Positions 35,699-46,049 of a stretch of DNA of 64,000 nucleotides are shown here, piece by piece. The translations under genes were made by a program, and so were the position numbers. The stretch spans positions 248,001 to 312,000 of the forward strand of contig JAHEXY010000002.1 in assembly GCA_023251875.1 (NCBI GenBank), given 5' to 3'. The stretch comes from Bacteroidota bacterium. Its GTDB lineage: Bacteria; Bacteroidota; Bacteroidia; JAHEXY01. Each line of letters opens with the position of its first letter. Position 1 is the stretch's first letter. Below the pieces are notes generated by a model. The model saw only the letters and a program-made list of their open reading frames with translations, searched no databases and was not told the origin of the DNA.

Positions 35699-35930
35699 AC
35701 CACATAGATGCATAGGGTGTAATTATTTAATTGTGGGGCATGAATTTCTTAAAAACATGAAAGCGCATTTACTGCATTAACAAGATTTCAATAGGTTCAT
35801 ATAGCATAGAAGCTACGCTTCTCCCCTATGTTTAAAAATTTATTTTTCTTTATGTAACCCTTCCTTTAATGATTTACTATTTCTATGAAAATCCATACCA
35901 TTGAAATAAAACTATGTGTCTATGTGGTTT
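35699..35930. repeat. 232-bp palindromic intergenic element, copy B
   Basis: Starts AACCACATAGATGCATAGG and ends CTATGTGGTT. An internal AGAAGCTACGCTTCT palindrome lies near 35809-35823. It has the same length and ends as copy A (6784-7015) and contains no gene. It fills much of the 578-bp gap between the B12 protein gene and rnr; the rest of the gap holds the leader palindrome at 36094-36194 and otherwise nothing I can name. Confidence 0.6.
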
Positions 35931-36093
35931 TTTAGAAATTAAAATATCCAAAGTATCCCTTATAGTTTAAGATATTAAATGGAACATTCATGCCATTTCT
36001 CTACCCATTGAAAACTTTTTTGTATAAATATTTCAATTTGATAAAGTAAATAACTATCGCTATCTAAAAAATTATTACCTTCTTTACTTAAAA

Positions 36094-36194
36094 TTAGTTG
36101 TTAGTTGATCGTTATTAGTTATTCGGGAAGCAAAATAGATCTTGTAGAAATAAAATCCCTTCTAATAACTAACAACTAATAACGAATAACTAAA
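36094..36194. repeat. palindromic leader element in front of rnr
   Basis: TTAGTTGTTAGTTGATCGTT (36094-36113) is answered by CTAATAACTAACAACTAATA (36162-36181) and the run continues to 36193. It ends 8 bp before the RNase R ATG. The right arm is the same AACAACTAATAAC run seen before two other genes. Confidence 0.6.
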
Positions 36195-36201
36195 TCAAAA
36201 T

Positions 36202-38337
36202 ATGTCGAAAAAAAACAAAGGAAATAACCTCAAGCCACGCCTTACAGATGCAATATTGCAGATGTTTCAAGAATATCCATCGCAACAATTCAATTACAAA
36301 CAAGTAGCAAAAAAAGTGGGTGCTGAAGATTCAAATGCTCGCCAATTAGTGAATCAGATTTTGAGAGAACTGAGTATTAGCGGACAATTAACTGAAATGC
36401 AAGCCGGAAAATATAAATTAAAAAGTACAGCCTTATTTGTTCAAGGCAAAGTGGATATGATTTCGGGAGGAGCTGCTTATGTAATTTCAGAGCAAACGGA
36501 AGACGATATTTACATTCCTCAACACAAAACAAATCATGCTTTTCATGGAGATATTGTTAAGGTGAATGTTTTTTCGCGCAAAAAAACTAAAAAACCAGAG
36601 GGAGAAATTATTGAAATTGTTTCGAGAAATAGAACTGAATTTGTTGGCCGTGTTGAAATATCAAAAAGCTTTGCTTTTGTGATGCCCGATAGTAATAAAA
36701 TACATGCCGATTTTTATGTTTCCTTAAATAATTTAAATGGTGCACAACATGGCGATAAAGTAATTGTTGAAATGACGGATTGGCCTAAAGATTCAAAAAA
36801 TCCTTATGGTAAAGTAAAAACTGTTCTTGGAAAAAGCGGAGATAACAATGTTGAAATGCATACCATTTTATTTGAGTATGGCTTTCCTTTGGAATTTCCT
36901 GCAGAAGTAGAACAAGAGGCTGAAAAAATTCCTTTCGAAATTTCTCAAGAAGAAATTAAAAAACGTAGAGATTTTAGAAAAGTAACAACAGTAACCATTG
37001 ATCCTGTTGATGCCAAAGATTTTGATGATGCCATTTCTGTTCAAAAACTAGAAAATGGTAATTGGGAAATTGGAGTGCATATTGCTGATGTTTCGCATTA
37101 CGTTCACCCCAATTCTCAATTAGAAAAAGAGGCCAGAAAAAGAGCTACTTCAGTTTATTTAGTCGATCGTGTTGTGCCTATGTTACCGGAACGTTTATCC
37201 AATGGAGTATGCTCGCTAAGGCCTAATGAAGAAAAACTATGTTTCTCGGCTGTTTTTGAAATGGACAAAAATGCCAATATAGAAAACCAATGGTTTGGCA
37301 GAACGATCATTTGTTCTGATAGAAGATTTGCTTATGAAGAAGCGCAAGCCATTATTGAAACCGGAAAGGGAGATTTTAAAGACGAAATTCTATTACTGAA
37401 TAGTTTGGCAAAATGCCTTAAGAAAAAAAGATTTGAAAAAGGAGCCATTGCATTTAACAAAGTAGAAGTACGATTTAAAATTGATGAAAAAGGATTTCCA
37501 ATTGGAGTTTATATAAAAGAACAAAAAGAAGCCAACCATTTGGTTGAAGATTTTATGTTGCTTGCCAATCGTAGTGTTGCCGAATTGGTTGGCAAATCGA
37601 AATACAAAGAACAAACAAGACCATTTGTTTACCGTATACATGATACGCCAGCGCCTGAAAGATTACAAGAATTTGGAGAATTTATTGTTCGCTTTGGCTA
37701 TAAGTTAAAATTGAATACCCCTAAAGAAATTAGTTCATCAATAAATAAATTGATGGACGATATAAAAGGCAAGGGAGAAGAGAATTTAATTGAAACTCTT
37801 GCTATACGTTCAATGGCAAAGGCTATTTATACAACAGAAAATATTGGCCATTATGGACTGGCATTTGAATACTATACTCATTTTACTTCTCCGATAAGAA
37901 GGTATCCTGATGTAATGGTGCATCGCTTACTCGAGGACTATTTACAAAATCAGCCAGCGGCAAATGCAGAATCATTAGAAAAAGCCTGTGTACATTCAAC
38001 CGAAATGGAAATAAAAGCCGCCAGCGCAGAACGAGAGTCAATAAAATATAAGCAAGTAGAATACTTGATGAACAGAAAAGGAGAAATTTTTGATGGCGTT
38101 ATTTCTGGCGTTACCGATTGGGGTTTGTTTGTTGAATTAACCGAAACCAAAAGCGAGGGCCTTATTCGCATTGCCGAAATTGCTGACGATGATTATTATA
38201 CTTATAGTGAAAAAGAATATGCCATTATAGGTCGAGAAACCGGTCGTAGATTTCAATTAGGCGACAAAGTAAAGGTATTACTAAAAAAAGCCGACTTAGA
38301 AAGAAAGCAATTGGATTTTATGTTATGGTATGAGTAG
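36202..38337 (+). CDS. rnr: ribonuclease R
   Basis: 3'-5' exoribonuclease of the RNB family, degrading structured RNA. 711 residues in the normal order: N-terminal winged helix (ILQMFQEYPSQQFNYKQVAKKVGA), cold-shock domains (~80-230), the RNB catalytic domain with the Asp cluster IDPVDAKDFDDAISV and GVHIADVSHYVHP, VVPMLPERLSNGVCSLRP, FTSPIRRYPDVMVHRLL, and a C-terminal S1 domain (IFDGVISGVTDWGLFVEL). The C-terminus ends just after S1, without a long basic tail. The promoter region carries the palindromic leader at 36094-36194. Confidence 0.95.
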   Translation: MSKKNKGNNLKPRLTDAILQMFQEYPSQQFNYKQVAKKVGAEDSNARQLVNQILRELSISGQLTEMQAGKYKLKSTALFVQGKVDMISGGAAYVISEQTEDDIYIPQHKTNHAFHGDIVKVNVFSRKKTKKPEGEIIEIVSRNRTEFVGRVEISKSFAFVMPDSNKIHADFYVSLNNLNGAQHGDKVIVEMTDWPKDSKNPYGKVKTVLGKSGDNNVEMHTILFEYGFPLEFPAEVEQEAEKIPFEISQEEIKKRRDFRKVTTVTIDPVDAKDFDDAISVQKLENGNWEIGVHIADVSHYVHPNSQLEKEARKRATSVYLVDRVVPMLPERLSNGVCSLRPNEEKLCFSAVFEMDKNANIENQWFGRTIICSDRRFAYEEAQAIIETGKGDFKDEILLLNSLAKCLKKKRFEKGAIAFNKVEVRFKIDEKGFPIGVYIKEQKEANHLVEDFMLLANRSVAELVGKSKYKEQTRPFVYRIHDTPAPERLQEFGEFIVRFGYKLKLNTPKEISSSINKLMDDIKGKGEENLIETLAIRSMAKAIYTTENIGHYGLAFEYYTHFTSPIRRYPDVMVHRLLEDYLQNQPAANAESLEKACVHSTEMEIKAASAERESIKYKQVEYLMNRKGEIFDGVISGVTDWGLFVELTETKSEGLIRIAEIADDDYYTYSEKEYAIIGRETGRRFQLGDKVKVLLKKADLERKQLDFMLWYE

Positions 38338-38583
38338 AAAGAAACGCAGATACCACATAAAACTGTTCTTTTTATTGTCCTGATTTTATAAGGTGCGTAA
38401 CATGTGCTGAAATTCCCCTCCTCTTACCTGAAAACAAAAGGGTTCTTCAATATTTTTATTTAAAAATGTGATCTATTATAACTGATATTTTTAAATAAAT
38501 GTTCTTATTTCAGTATTAATTTTTCTGTTTATTAGAAAAAACCTAAGTATAAATCCTGATAGAACGTAAAAAAGAGCCCTTCT

Positions 38584-41500
38584 ATGAAAGAAAGATCTAT
38601 CTGTATTGCTATTTTTTTGCTTGTATTGCAAGCATCTCATGCTACCAAATATACTTGGAATGGAAGTTCAAGTAGCAATTGGAATACTGCCGCAAATTGG
38701 ACTCCATCAAGTGCAGTTCCTACTTCATCAGATTCAGTTTATTTAAATTCATCGGGGACAAGTCCTTTATTAGATCAAAATCGTTCTATAAAAGCATTGT
38801 ATACCACTAGTGGTAGTTTAAATTTGAATGGCTTTACACTCACTATAACTGCTACAACTAAAATAAAGAGCTCTACTATTACAAATGGTAGCATAAGTGC
38901 ATCAGGAGATAGTACATACTTTTATTTTGCTACCGTATCAGCAAAAATTACAGGCATTACAAAAACTATTTTAACCCAATCTTCTACTTTTAGCAACACC
39001 CTTTACCTTGAAAAAACCGGAACTACTTCTAATGCATGTGTTGGAGGTAATACATTTAATAGCAAAGCTACTTTTGTAAATAGTGGATCAAGCACACTGT
39101 ATTTAGCATACACCACTAAAGATATATTTAATGATACATCCGTTTTTATCTCTTCCGGTAGCGGAAGTATTTTAGCAGCCTATCTAGACTCATCAAATTT
39201 TAATGGAAACATCTATGTTTCTTCAACCGGAACAAGTACGGGAGTTTCTTTTGGAGGCTCATCGGGAAAACTTTCTATCGCATCCGGAAAAAAAATATAC
39301 ATTCATTCGAGTGGCTTTACTATAGGGGATTTATTGTTTAATAAATTATATGAAATTGGTACCGATACCATCAACTTAACTTTAACCGGCACCTCTACAT
39401 TCAGGCTTCAATATTGCAACATTAATGGATATGTGAATATTAATGCCGCTAATTTATCTCTACAAAAATGCACATTTAACAAAGCCTGTGTATTCACAAA
39501 AACCGGTAGTGCTTATAACAATTGCTATGGAGGAAATACGTTTAACAAAACGCTTACTATTCACAATAACGGAACCAACGGATTAAAATTTGCCAATAAC
39601 GAAGGTGATGTTTTTAATGATACCGTTCGTATCTATGGAGATAATAATGGTGTTGACATGGCCTGGAGAGGCGCTTCATATTTTAATGGAAATGCAGTAT
39701 ATGTAAACTCTACTAAAGCAGGTATTACTTTTGGAAATGATACAGGCAGAACGTATTTTTCAAGTGCTACTAAATTAAAAATTGGAGATGCCGGATTTCA
39801 TAAAGGCACTTTAGGCTTTAGACATTTTACTCAATTAGGAAGTGACTCTATAACTTTAACCCTACTTGATTCAAGCCGTTTAAAGGTAGATACAGGATGT
39901 GTATTCAATGGTATTTTTTACGGACAAGCACCCAATATTAAATTATACAAAGCCACTTACAACAAAAAAACAACCTTTATTAAAACAGGTTATGAAAGTG
40001 ATGTGTGCAATGGGGATAATGTATTTACCGATACCCTTATTTTAACCAATAGCGGAACCAACAGTATTCGATTTGCGGCAGTATCCAGAGATACATATAA
40101 TTCTGCTGTGTATATAAAAAATACGGGAAGCTCATATATTGAAATTGCTTATAAAGGAACTTCCGGTTCTCCCAATTTATTTAATGGAGATGTTTATGTA
40201 AGTTCAACTGCCGGTTCAGGAATTAGAATTGGATATGGAACCGGCTATTCAACATTAGCCTCGGGTAAGGCAATTAAAATTGGATCAAGCGGATTTAGCG
40301 CAGGTGATTTATACATACTTTATTTAACACAAAACGGAACTACAACCTCAACCATTACCATGACGGGTACTGGCTTATTAAGTTATCAATATTCAACATT
40401 TAGCGGAAGTATGAATATTACTGCTACCAATGTATTTTTAAAATATTGCACCTTTAATTCAGCTTCTAGCTTTACCAAAACAGGATCATCTTCCAATAGT
40501 GATTATGGAGGCAATATTTTTAATGCAGCCGCAACATTTACCAATACAGGTTCAAGTTTTTTAAGATTGGCTAATACTGTAGAAGATAAATTTTATGCCG
40601 ATGCAACTTTTACAAGTACAGGCTCAAGTTATATTGATGTGGCGTATATTGGTCCTACTATTTTTAATGGAAACATTACTGTAAATTCAACAGGTTCCAG
40701 TACTGGAATTAAATTTTGTCAGAATCAAGGAACGGCTTCTTTAGCTAGTGGTAAATTAATTCAAGTAGGAGTAAGTGGATTTACTGCCGGTAGTTTATAC
40801 TTGCAAAATTTTACGCAAAGTGGAAGCACTGCTCAAGCCATTTCATTAGGAAGTAGTGCAAGTGTTTATTTACAAGACGGAACTTCTTTTTCAGGAGCTT
40901 TAACAATAAGTACCGGAAATATTTATCTTACAGGAAGCACTTTTAGCAATGCTCTTTCTATAACTAAAACCAGTAACAGTAACAATTATTCTACAGGCGG
41001 CAATATTTTTAATGCTGCACTTTCGTTGACCAATAGCGGTACAGGAACACTTCGCATGGCAGCAACTTTAGCAGATGATTACAATGGCAATGTAAGTTTT
41101 ATAAACTCTTCTTCAGGAAGCATAGAACCTGCCTATGCAGGAAGCAATACATTCTCCGGGGATATTAGTATTACCTCTTCATCAGCCATGAATTTTGGTT
41201 CAGGCACAGGAACTGTTGTATTGGATAAATCAGGTACTCAACTTTTAGATGGTAATACAACTTATAATTTTTACCACCTCAATATTTCAGGTGGAACAGG
41301 TATGGTAACTACTAACAGAGATATTAATTTAAACAATGCCGCAAGTATATTTACCATTGGAGCAAGAGCATTTGATATTAATAGCAAAACATTAACAATA
41401 GAGAATACTGCAACATCTGCCATTTCATATACTACTGGTTATATTGTAAGCGAAGATGCAGATAACTCAAGCAAAATAAAATGGAAGATCAGTACTACAA

Positions 41501-42507
41501 CCGGAAGTCATGTTTTCCCTTTTGGAAAATCAGACGCTACTCAAGTTCCATTTACTTTTAATTTAACATCAGGAGATGCAGGATATTTAACAGTTTCTAC
41601 TTTTCCTACAGCAAGCAACAATACTCCACTTCCCACTTCTCCCATTAATGTTACAAATATTAATGATGGATATGGCAATAATATCAGCAGTGATGCAGTT
41701 GATCGTTTTTGGCAAATTGACGAAACAGGCACAACCGCTACTGCAACTATTATATTTACTTATGCCAATTCAGAAGTGCCCGCAACAGGTGAATCGAGCC
41801 TTAAACCTGCCAGATACAATTCAAGTACTAATCTATGGAAAAATACGGGTTTCTCTTATTCAAATAATGCAAGTGCCAATACGCTAACAGTTACAGGTGT
41901 AAATCAATTTTCTCCTTGGACAATTGTAAATTCTTCAACACCATTACCGGTCGAATTTATTTCTTTTGATGGAAAACAAAAAGACAATGGCGTACAATTG
42001 AATTGGAAAACCGCTTCGGAAATTAATAACGATTATTTTACTATTGAAAGAAGTATAGATGGAATAACTTATGAAGCACTTGAAAATATTGCCGGTGTAG
42101 GAAATAGCAATATCGTGTTATCATACGATTATTTTGATGCTCAGCCATTGAATGGAATAAATTATTACAGAATAAAACAAACTGACTACAACGGAGCTTT
42201 TGATTATACCAATGTAATTGCTGTTAATTATTTTGCAAACGGAGATGATAAAACCCAAATTATTTCAACTGTTTTTATTCAAGGCCAAATTCAAATTTCA
42301 GCTTATGCAACACAATCGCAATATGTAAATATTGGATTGTATGATATAAGCGGTCGTCAACTATTTTTTAAACAAGCGCTATTATCGGCAGGTAATAATT
42401 CATTTTCTGTTGCAGCCAATCTAAATCAAAACGGAATAAACATTCTTTTTATTTCTGAATTAGACGGGAATAAATTATTTGTTGAAAAAATAGCCGGAAT
42501 TAATTAA
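38584..42507 (+). CDS. 1307-residue T9SS-exported protein with ~163-residue modular repeats
   Basis: Signal peptide at 1-20 (MKERSICIAIFLLVLQASHA). A G8-like opening follows (TWNGSSSSNWNTAANWTPSSAVPTSSDSVYLNSSG). From about residue 154 there are four complete modules and a shortened fifth, starting near residues 154, 315, 476, 641 and 804. Each module has YGGNTFN, a TNSGSSxLRLA strand, a xDxFN strand, FNGNIYVSSTG, LASGKxIxIGSSGF and a CTFN...FTKTGS end, suggesting a right-handed beta-helix. The C-terminus has an Ig-like region and a T9SS sorting domain of the PVEFISFDGKQKDNGVQLNW type. It looks like a surface adhesin or scaffold. Confidence 0.82.
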   Translation: MKERSICIAIFLLVLQASHATKYTWNGSSSSNWNTAANWTPSSAVPTSSDSVYLNSSGTSPLLDQNRSIKALYTTSGSLNLNGFTLTITATTKIKSSTITNGSISASGDSTYFYFATVSAKITGITKTILTQSSTFSNTLYLEKTGTTSNACVGGNTFNSKATFVNSGSSTLYLAYTTKDIFNDTSVFISSGSGSILAAYLDSSNFNGNIYVSSTGTSTGVSFGGSSGKLSIASGKKIYIHSSGFTIGDLLFNKLYEIGTDTINLTLTGTSTFRLQYCNINGYVNINAANLSLQKCTFNKACVFTKTGSAYNNCYGGNTFNKTLTIHNNGTNGLKFANNEGDVFNDTVRIYGDNNGVDMAWRGASYFNGNAVYVNSTKAGITFGNDTGRTYFSSATKLKIGDAGFHKGTLGFRHFTQLGSDSITLTLLDSSRLKVDTGCVFNGIFYGQAPNIKLYKATYNKKTTFIKTGYESDVCNGDNVFTDTLILTNSGTNSIRFAAVSRDTYNSAVYIKNTGSSYIEIAYKGTSGSPNLFNGDVYVSSTAGSGIRIGYGTGYSTLASGKAIKIGSSGFSAGDLYILYLTQNGTTTSTITMTGTGLLSYQYSTFSGSMNITATNVFLKYCTFNSASSFTKTGSSSNSDYGGNIFNAAATFTNTGSSFLRLANTVEDKFYADATFTSTGSSYIDVAYIGPTIFNGNITVNSTGSSTGIKFCQNQGTASLASGKLIQVGVSGFTAGSLYLQNFTQSGSTAQAISLGSSASVYLQDGTSFSGALTISTGNIYLTGSTFSNALSITKTSNSNNYSTGGNIFNAALSLTNSGTGTLRMAATLADDYNGNVSFINSSSGSIEPAYAGSNTFSGDISITSSSAMNFGSGTGTVVLDKSGTQLLDGNTTYNFYHLNISGGTGMVTTNRDINLNNAASIFTIGARAFDINSKTLTIENTATSAISYTTGYIVSEDADNSSKIKWKISTTTGSHVFPFGKSDATQVPFTFNLTSGDAGYLTVSTFPTASNNTPLPTSPINVTNINDGYGNNISSDAVDRFWQIDETGTTATATIIFTYANSEVPATGESSLKPARYNSSTNLWKNTGFSYSNNASANTLTVTGVNQFSPWTIVNSSTPLPVEFISFDGKQKDNGVQLNWKTASEINNDYFTIERSIDGITYEALENIAGVGNSNIVLSYDYFDAQPLNGINYYRIKQTDYNGAFDYTNVIAVNYFANGDDKTQIISTVFIQGQIQISAYATQSQYVNIGLYDISGRQLFFKQALLSAGNNSFSVAANLNQNGINILFISELDGNKLFVEKIAGIN
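39040..41220 (+). repeat. tandem ~485-bp coding repeat modules
   Basis: Five module starts near 39043, 39526, 40008, 40504 and 40993. The last module is cut short near 41220. Repeats are diverged at DNA level, so they are old, but the YGGN(T/I)FN and FTKTGS blocks recur at the same phase. Confidence 0.7.
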
Positions 42508-42536
42508 GTTAGGCGATTAAGAATACTTACCCATTT

Positions 42537-42573
42537 AATCCTGCCAGGTTTTAAAAACCCGACAGGATTTTTT
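42537..42573. terminator. bidirectional stem-loop terminator
   Basis: AATCCTGCCAGGTTTT and AAAACCCGACAGGATT pair with one or two mismatches, followed by TTTT. It lies between the convergent T9SS and SNF2 genes. Confidence 0.75.
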
Positions 42574-42581
42574 ATGGAAAA

Positions 42582-45089
42582 TTATTTTTTAAACATCTGC
42601 AATAATGCCGTAAAGGCAGCAGCCGCTTTATATACAGCCCCTTCATCCGTAATAGGAATTTTTAAATTCACCTGCCCTGTATTTTCATCCTTCTCCATAC
42701 AACTTGAAATAACAGCCTGCATTTTTTCGGGATGCGAAATTGCGTTTGTCAATTGATCGAAAAACGAAGCGCCTGTTTTCCATAATTCAGCTACTTCATT
42801 TTTTATTGGAGTGTTGTCATTTTGAATTTTTGACGATTCAATATTTTCTTTAAAATTTACAGATGCGTAAGACGGCTCTTGAGCTAATAATTGGGGCTTA
42901 TATTCGCTTACATAATCAGCTTGATTTTCTGCAACACTTATTTCTTTTTGATCTTGTAGTTCTGCATACTCTTGTGTTTCATTTTCGGTATTTGTAATTG
43001 GCGCTGTTGCAGAAGTTAATTTATCAACCGTTTCCATAAATTGCTTCATCTTGCTTTCGCCCATAAATACAGTGCTTTCTCCTCCATCTAAAACACCTTC
43101 AAATAATTTTTTCTTGAATGAGATAAGCTCCAGTAGCCTTTCTTCAATAGTACCTTTGGCAATAAGATTAATAATGGTTACCGGCTTTTGTTGGCCCAAA
43201 CGATGAATACGCGCAATGCGCTGTTCCAACACCGCAGGATTCCACGGACAATCGAGGTTAACAAGTACCGATGCGCTTTGTAAATTCAATCCCACACCTC
43301 CGGCATCGGTTGAAAGAAACACTTTGCTTTCCGGATCATTTCTAAAATTATCCAATAAATCTTTTCTGTCTGCCGAAGGAACGCCACCATGCAAATATTC
43401 AAATTTCACTTTTCGTTTTTCAAGTTCCCATGATACCAATCTGGTCATGCGCTCCCATTGGCTAAACACCACAATTTTTTCTTCTTTGTTTTGCAGCACC
43501 TCATCTAAAATAACCATGAGTTCATCAACCTTTGTATCGTGACGTGTTTGCTGATCTAATATGTAGGTGCTATTGCTCACCATACGCATGCAGTTAAGCC
43601 CAAGTAATAAACGCTGACGGTCTGCTTCGTTTAAAAATTTACACCGTCTCCATTTATTCACCAAGCGACAAACAATTTCATAATATTCTTCATGTATTGT
43701 AGCCTGCTCATTTGTAACACCCACCATTAAAATTTTATCAATACGTTCGGGCAATTGTTTAAGCACTTCTTTTTTTGTTCTGCGAATACAAATAGACGAA
43801 ATTGATTTGCCAATGGTATGCAAATCTTTATAGCCAATAACTTTTCCGGTGTTTTCTTCTATAATTTGATGATCGTACAAGAATTTGGATAATAGACCCA
43901 ATTTATATTTATCAACAAATTCTACCAGCGAGTGCAATTCTTCTAATTTATTTTCGAGCGGTGTTCCGGTAAGTACTAAAGAGTATTGCGATTGTAATTT
44001 TTTTATGGCTTGGGCCGTTTTTGTTTTCCAATTTTTAATACGTTGGGCTTCATCCAAGATAATTAAATCAGGTCCGGCTCCATTTATACTCTCAATATCT
44101 TTTACAGCAGCATGGTATGATACAATTTTGTAGAAAGCCTGCTCTTTGTATTGATCGGCTCTTTTATCAAACAGGCCTTCAATTACGGCTACTGCATTGT
44201 TGGTAAACTTTTCTATTTCGGTTTTCCATTGGTATTTTAAGGAAGTGGGGCAAACAATCAAAACGCTTTGAATGCCAAATAATTTTTTCATGAGCTCGGC
44301 AATAGCAATAGATTGTATGGTTTTTCCGAGTCCCATATCATCGGCAATAATATACCGGCCTGCACTTGCGGCAGCTAAAACAGATTCTTTTTGATATGGA
44401 AATAATTTTGCTTTTATGAGTGCGTCCAACTCTTTGCTCTCATGCCCTTTGGTAAAATAATTACTCACTAATTTCTGTCTTCTTCTATTTTCGCGTTCCG
44501 TAATAATAAAATCCAATGCATCGGGATAGCATCTAAAATCGGCATCAAGTTTTTGAATTTTTTCTAAAAACTTGTCAAAGGTTTCGTAAGCATCTTCTTT
44601 TAAAATTCCATTGCCATCAAAATAAGTTGATACCAGTTTTTCAATTTCTTTATTTACTGCGGTTCCCAATCGAACAGCAATTTTTCTTTTGAAACCATAT
44701 TTTAATGATACGGACGAATAGGTTTGTTGATAGCCAAGTTCAAGTATTTTAGTAAACCCTTTTTGTTTGCTGAGATAATTGAATACATATTCAATGTGCT
44801 TGCAAGTGCCCAGGTTATTACCTTTAAAATCGGGGCAATTGCAAAAATTGAGCCCGATGTTTTTACTTCTGATAGCCACTTTATATGTTTTTTCGCTCTG
44901 TGGGTTTTGCACAGAAAAATCAGAAAACAGTTTATGGCCGCCAATGTTTTTAACTATAAATTTTTGCTCTAATGCAAATTGTCTGCGCAACGCAATTTGC
45001 CATTCTTCAAAAGAAACTTTATCGGGCTTGTAGGTATTCGAATATTTAATGGTTTTGGTAGTTTTCTTTTTAGTGGCAGTGGCTTTCAT
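42582..45089 (-). CDS. SNF2-family helicase with N-terminal SWIM zinc finger
   Basis: 835 residues. The SWIM finger is Cys83, Cys85, Cys96, His98 (CNCPDFKGNNLGTCKH), followed by a SNF2 ATPase: Walker A DDMGLGKTIQS, DEAQ box LDEAQRIKNW, TGTPLEN, and the helicase C domain with STDAGGVGLNLQSASVLVNLD and QRIARIHRLGQ. A low-complexity ~150-residue C-terminal tail follows. It is a DNA translocase likely to remodel protein-DNA complexes. It neighbours the toxin-antitoxin island, but the terminator-like separation and ordinary composition suggest it is a resident gene. Confidence 0.93.
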   Translation of the reverse strand: MKATATKKKTTKTIKYSNTYKPDKVSFEEWQIALRRQFALEQKFIVKNIGGHKLFSDFSVQNPQSEKTYKVAIRSKNIGLNFCNCPDFKGNNLGTCKHIEYVFNYLSKQKGFTKILELGYQQTYSSVSLKYGFKRKIAVRLGTAVNKEIEKLVSTYFDGNGILKEDAYETFDKFLEKIQKLDADFRCYPDALDFIITERENRRRQKLVSNYFTKGHESKELDALIKAKLFPYQKESVLAAASAGRYIIADDMGLGKTIQSIAIAELMKKLFGIQSVLIVCPTSLKYQWKTEIEKFTNNAVAVIEGLFDKRADQYKEQAFYKIVSYHAAVKDIESINGAGPDLIILDEAQRIKNWKTKTAQAIKKLQSQYSLVLTGTPLENKLEELHSLVEFVDKYKLGLLSKFLYDHQIIEENTGKVIGYKDLHTIGKSISSICIRRTKKEVLKQLPERIDKILMVGVTNEQATIHEEYYEIVCRLVNKWRRCKFLNEADRQRLLLGLNCMRMVSNSTYILDQQTRHDTKVDELMVILDEVLQNKEEKIVVFSQWERMTRLVSWELEKRKVKFEYLHGGVPSADRKDLLDNFRNDPESKVFLSTDAGGVGLNLQSASVLVNLDCPWNPAVLEQRIARIHRLGQQKPVTIINLIAKGTIEERLLELISFKKKLFEGVLDGGESTVFMGESKMKQFMETVDKLTSATAPITNTENETQEYAELQDQKEISVAENQADYVSEYKPQLLAQEPSYASVNFKENIESSKIQNDNTPIKNEVAELWKTGASFFDQLTNAISHPEKMQAVISSCMEKDENTGQVNLKIPITDEGAVYKAAAAFTALLQMFKK

Positions 45090-45173
45090 AAAAAATATGA
45101 TTTAGAAAATTAAATGGGAAAGCAAAAATAATTATTGATCAGTTAATTATGTTAAAATAGGGGCGGGGAGTTA

Positions 45174-45281
45174 TTAACAAAATGAAGTGCTGAGGCTCAT
45201 ATTGAGGTCTGCGGCCAATTGTTCTCGTGTACTATTTTTTAATTTGCGAAATTTTTTAATGTTATCGCCTATATTGTTCAT
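45174..45281 (-). pseudogene. N-terminal fragment of an XRE regulator gene
   Basis: 35 codons, MNNIGDNIKKFRKLKNSTRE followed by QLAADLNMSLS, match the first 31 residues of the intact regulator at 47188-47544 almost exactly, then run into TSFC and a stop. The helix-turn-helix is cut after its second helix, so it is not functional. Confidence 0.75.
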
Positions 45282-45319
45282 GTTATTGCAATCGTTTTGC
45301 AAAAAAATGAGGTATTCAA

Positions 45320-45664
45320 TTATTTTATTTCAATTATCAGGTTCTCAATTTGCGCTTTCAATATTGGCAAATCTTGTTTAATTGTTTGATAAATTGTTAC
45401 AGCAGAAACGCCAAAATATTCATGAATTAGTTTATTGCGCATATCTTTCATTAAGCCCCATTCTATTTGGTTGGCTTGGTTTTTTAATTTATTACTAATT
45501 TTTGAGGCCGCTTCTCCAATAATTTCAAACCGCCTAATAATAGCGTCATGCACTAACAAATTAGATGAAAACTCAGCTTCCGTTAAATTGCCAATAAAAT
45601 TTTCTATTATACTGATAGATTCTAATATATCATTCAGGTACACTTTGTCGTCTCTTCTTTTCAT
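45320..45664 (-). CDS. hepT: HepT-type HEPN RNase toxin
   Basis: 114-residue helical HEPN (DUF86) protein. The RNase motif Rx4HxY is present as Arg76, His81 and Tyr83 (RNKLIHEY). HepT toxins cleave RNA and are neutralised by MntA, a nucleotidyltransferase that adds AMP to the Tyr of this motif. The gene overlaps the mntA-like gene by 4 bp (45661-45664) and lies downstream of it. Length and motif are complete, so the module looks functional. It is flanked by fragments of an XRE regulator. Confidence 0.88.
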   Translation of the reverse strand: MKRRDDKVYLNDILESISIIENFIGNLTEAEFSSNLLVHDAIIRRFEIIGEAASKISNKLKNQANQIEWGLMKDMRNKLIHEYFGVSAVTIYQTIKQDLPILKAQIENLIIEIK

Positions 45665-45942
45665 AAAAGGGGTATGGCTTCTCTCAATATATTCTGTTTG
45701 ATAGATTGTTTTATGGCAGAATACTCCACAATGTCTATTTTTCTTTTGGTAATTAGCCCTAACTCTTTCTCCATTCTTAGAATCACAAATATTGAAACCG
45801 GCTTGCTTGTTTCAATTAAAATATCAATATCGCTGTTTTTATCTTCTTCTCCTCTGGCAAACGAACCAAATATAGCAGCTCTAGAAACCGGGTAATTGTT
45901 TAAAATACCCATTATTTGTTTTTTTAAGGTATCCAATAACAT
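45661..45942 (-). CDS. mntA: MntA-type nucleotidyltransferase antitoxin
   Basis: Minimal nucleotidyltransferase partner of the HepT toxin. The catalytic GSx10DxD motif is complete: GSFARGEEDKNSDIDILIE. I chose the ATG at 45942, giving 93 residues (MLLDTLKKQIMGIL...); the open frame continues to a TTG at 46011 but that extra 23 residues is not typical. In the family this enzyme transfers AMP from ATP to the toxin. It is translationally coupled to hepT by a 4-bp overlap. The region upstream is the C-terminal fragment of an XRE regulator. Confidence 0.87.
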   Translation of the reverse strand: MLLDTLKKQIMGILNNYPVSRAAIFGSFARGEEDKNSDIDILIETSKPVSIFVILRMEKELGLITKRKIDIVEYSAIKQSIKQNILREAIPLL

Positions 45943-46049
45943 ATCGCGTATTTTAAAATTTATTGTTTTTGAAATCTGTTCTATAAATTTAGGCAAAACG
46001 ATTTTAAACAATGATTAATTATTAGTGTACCAACAATTTTTATCTCCCC

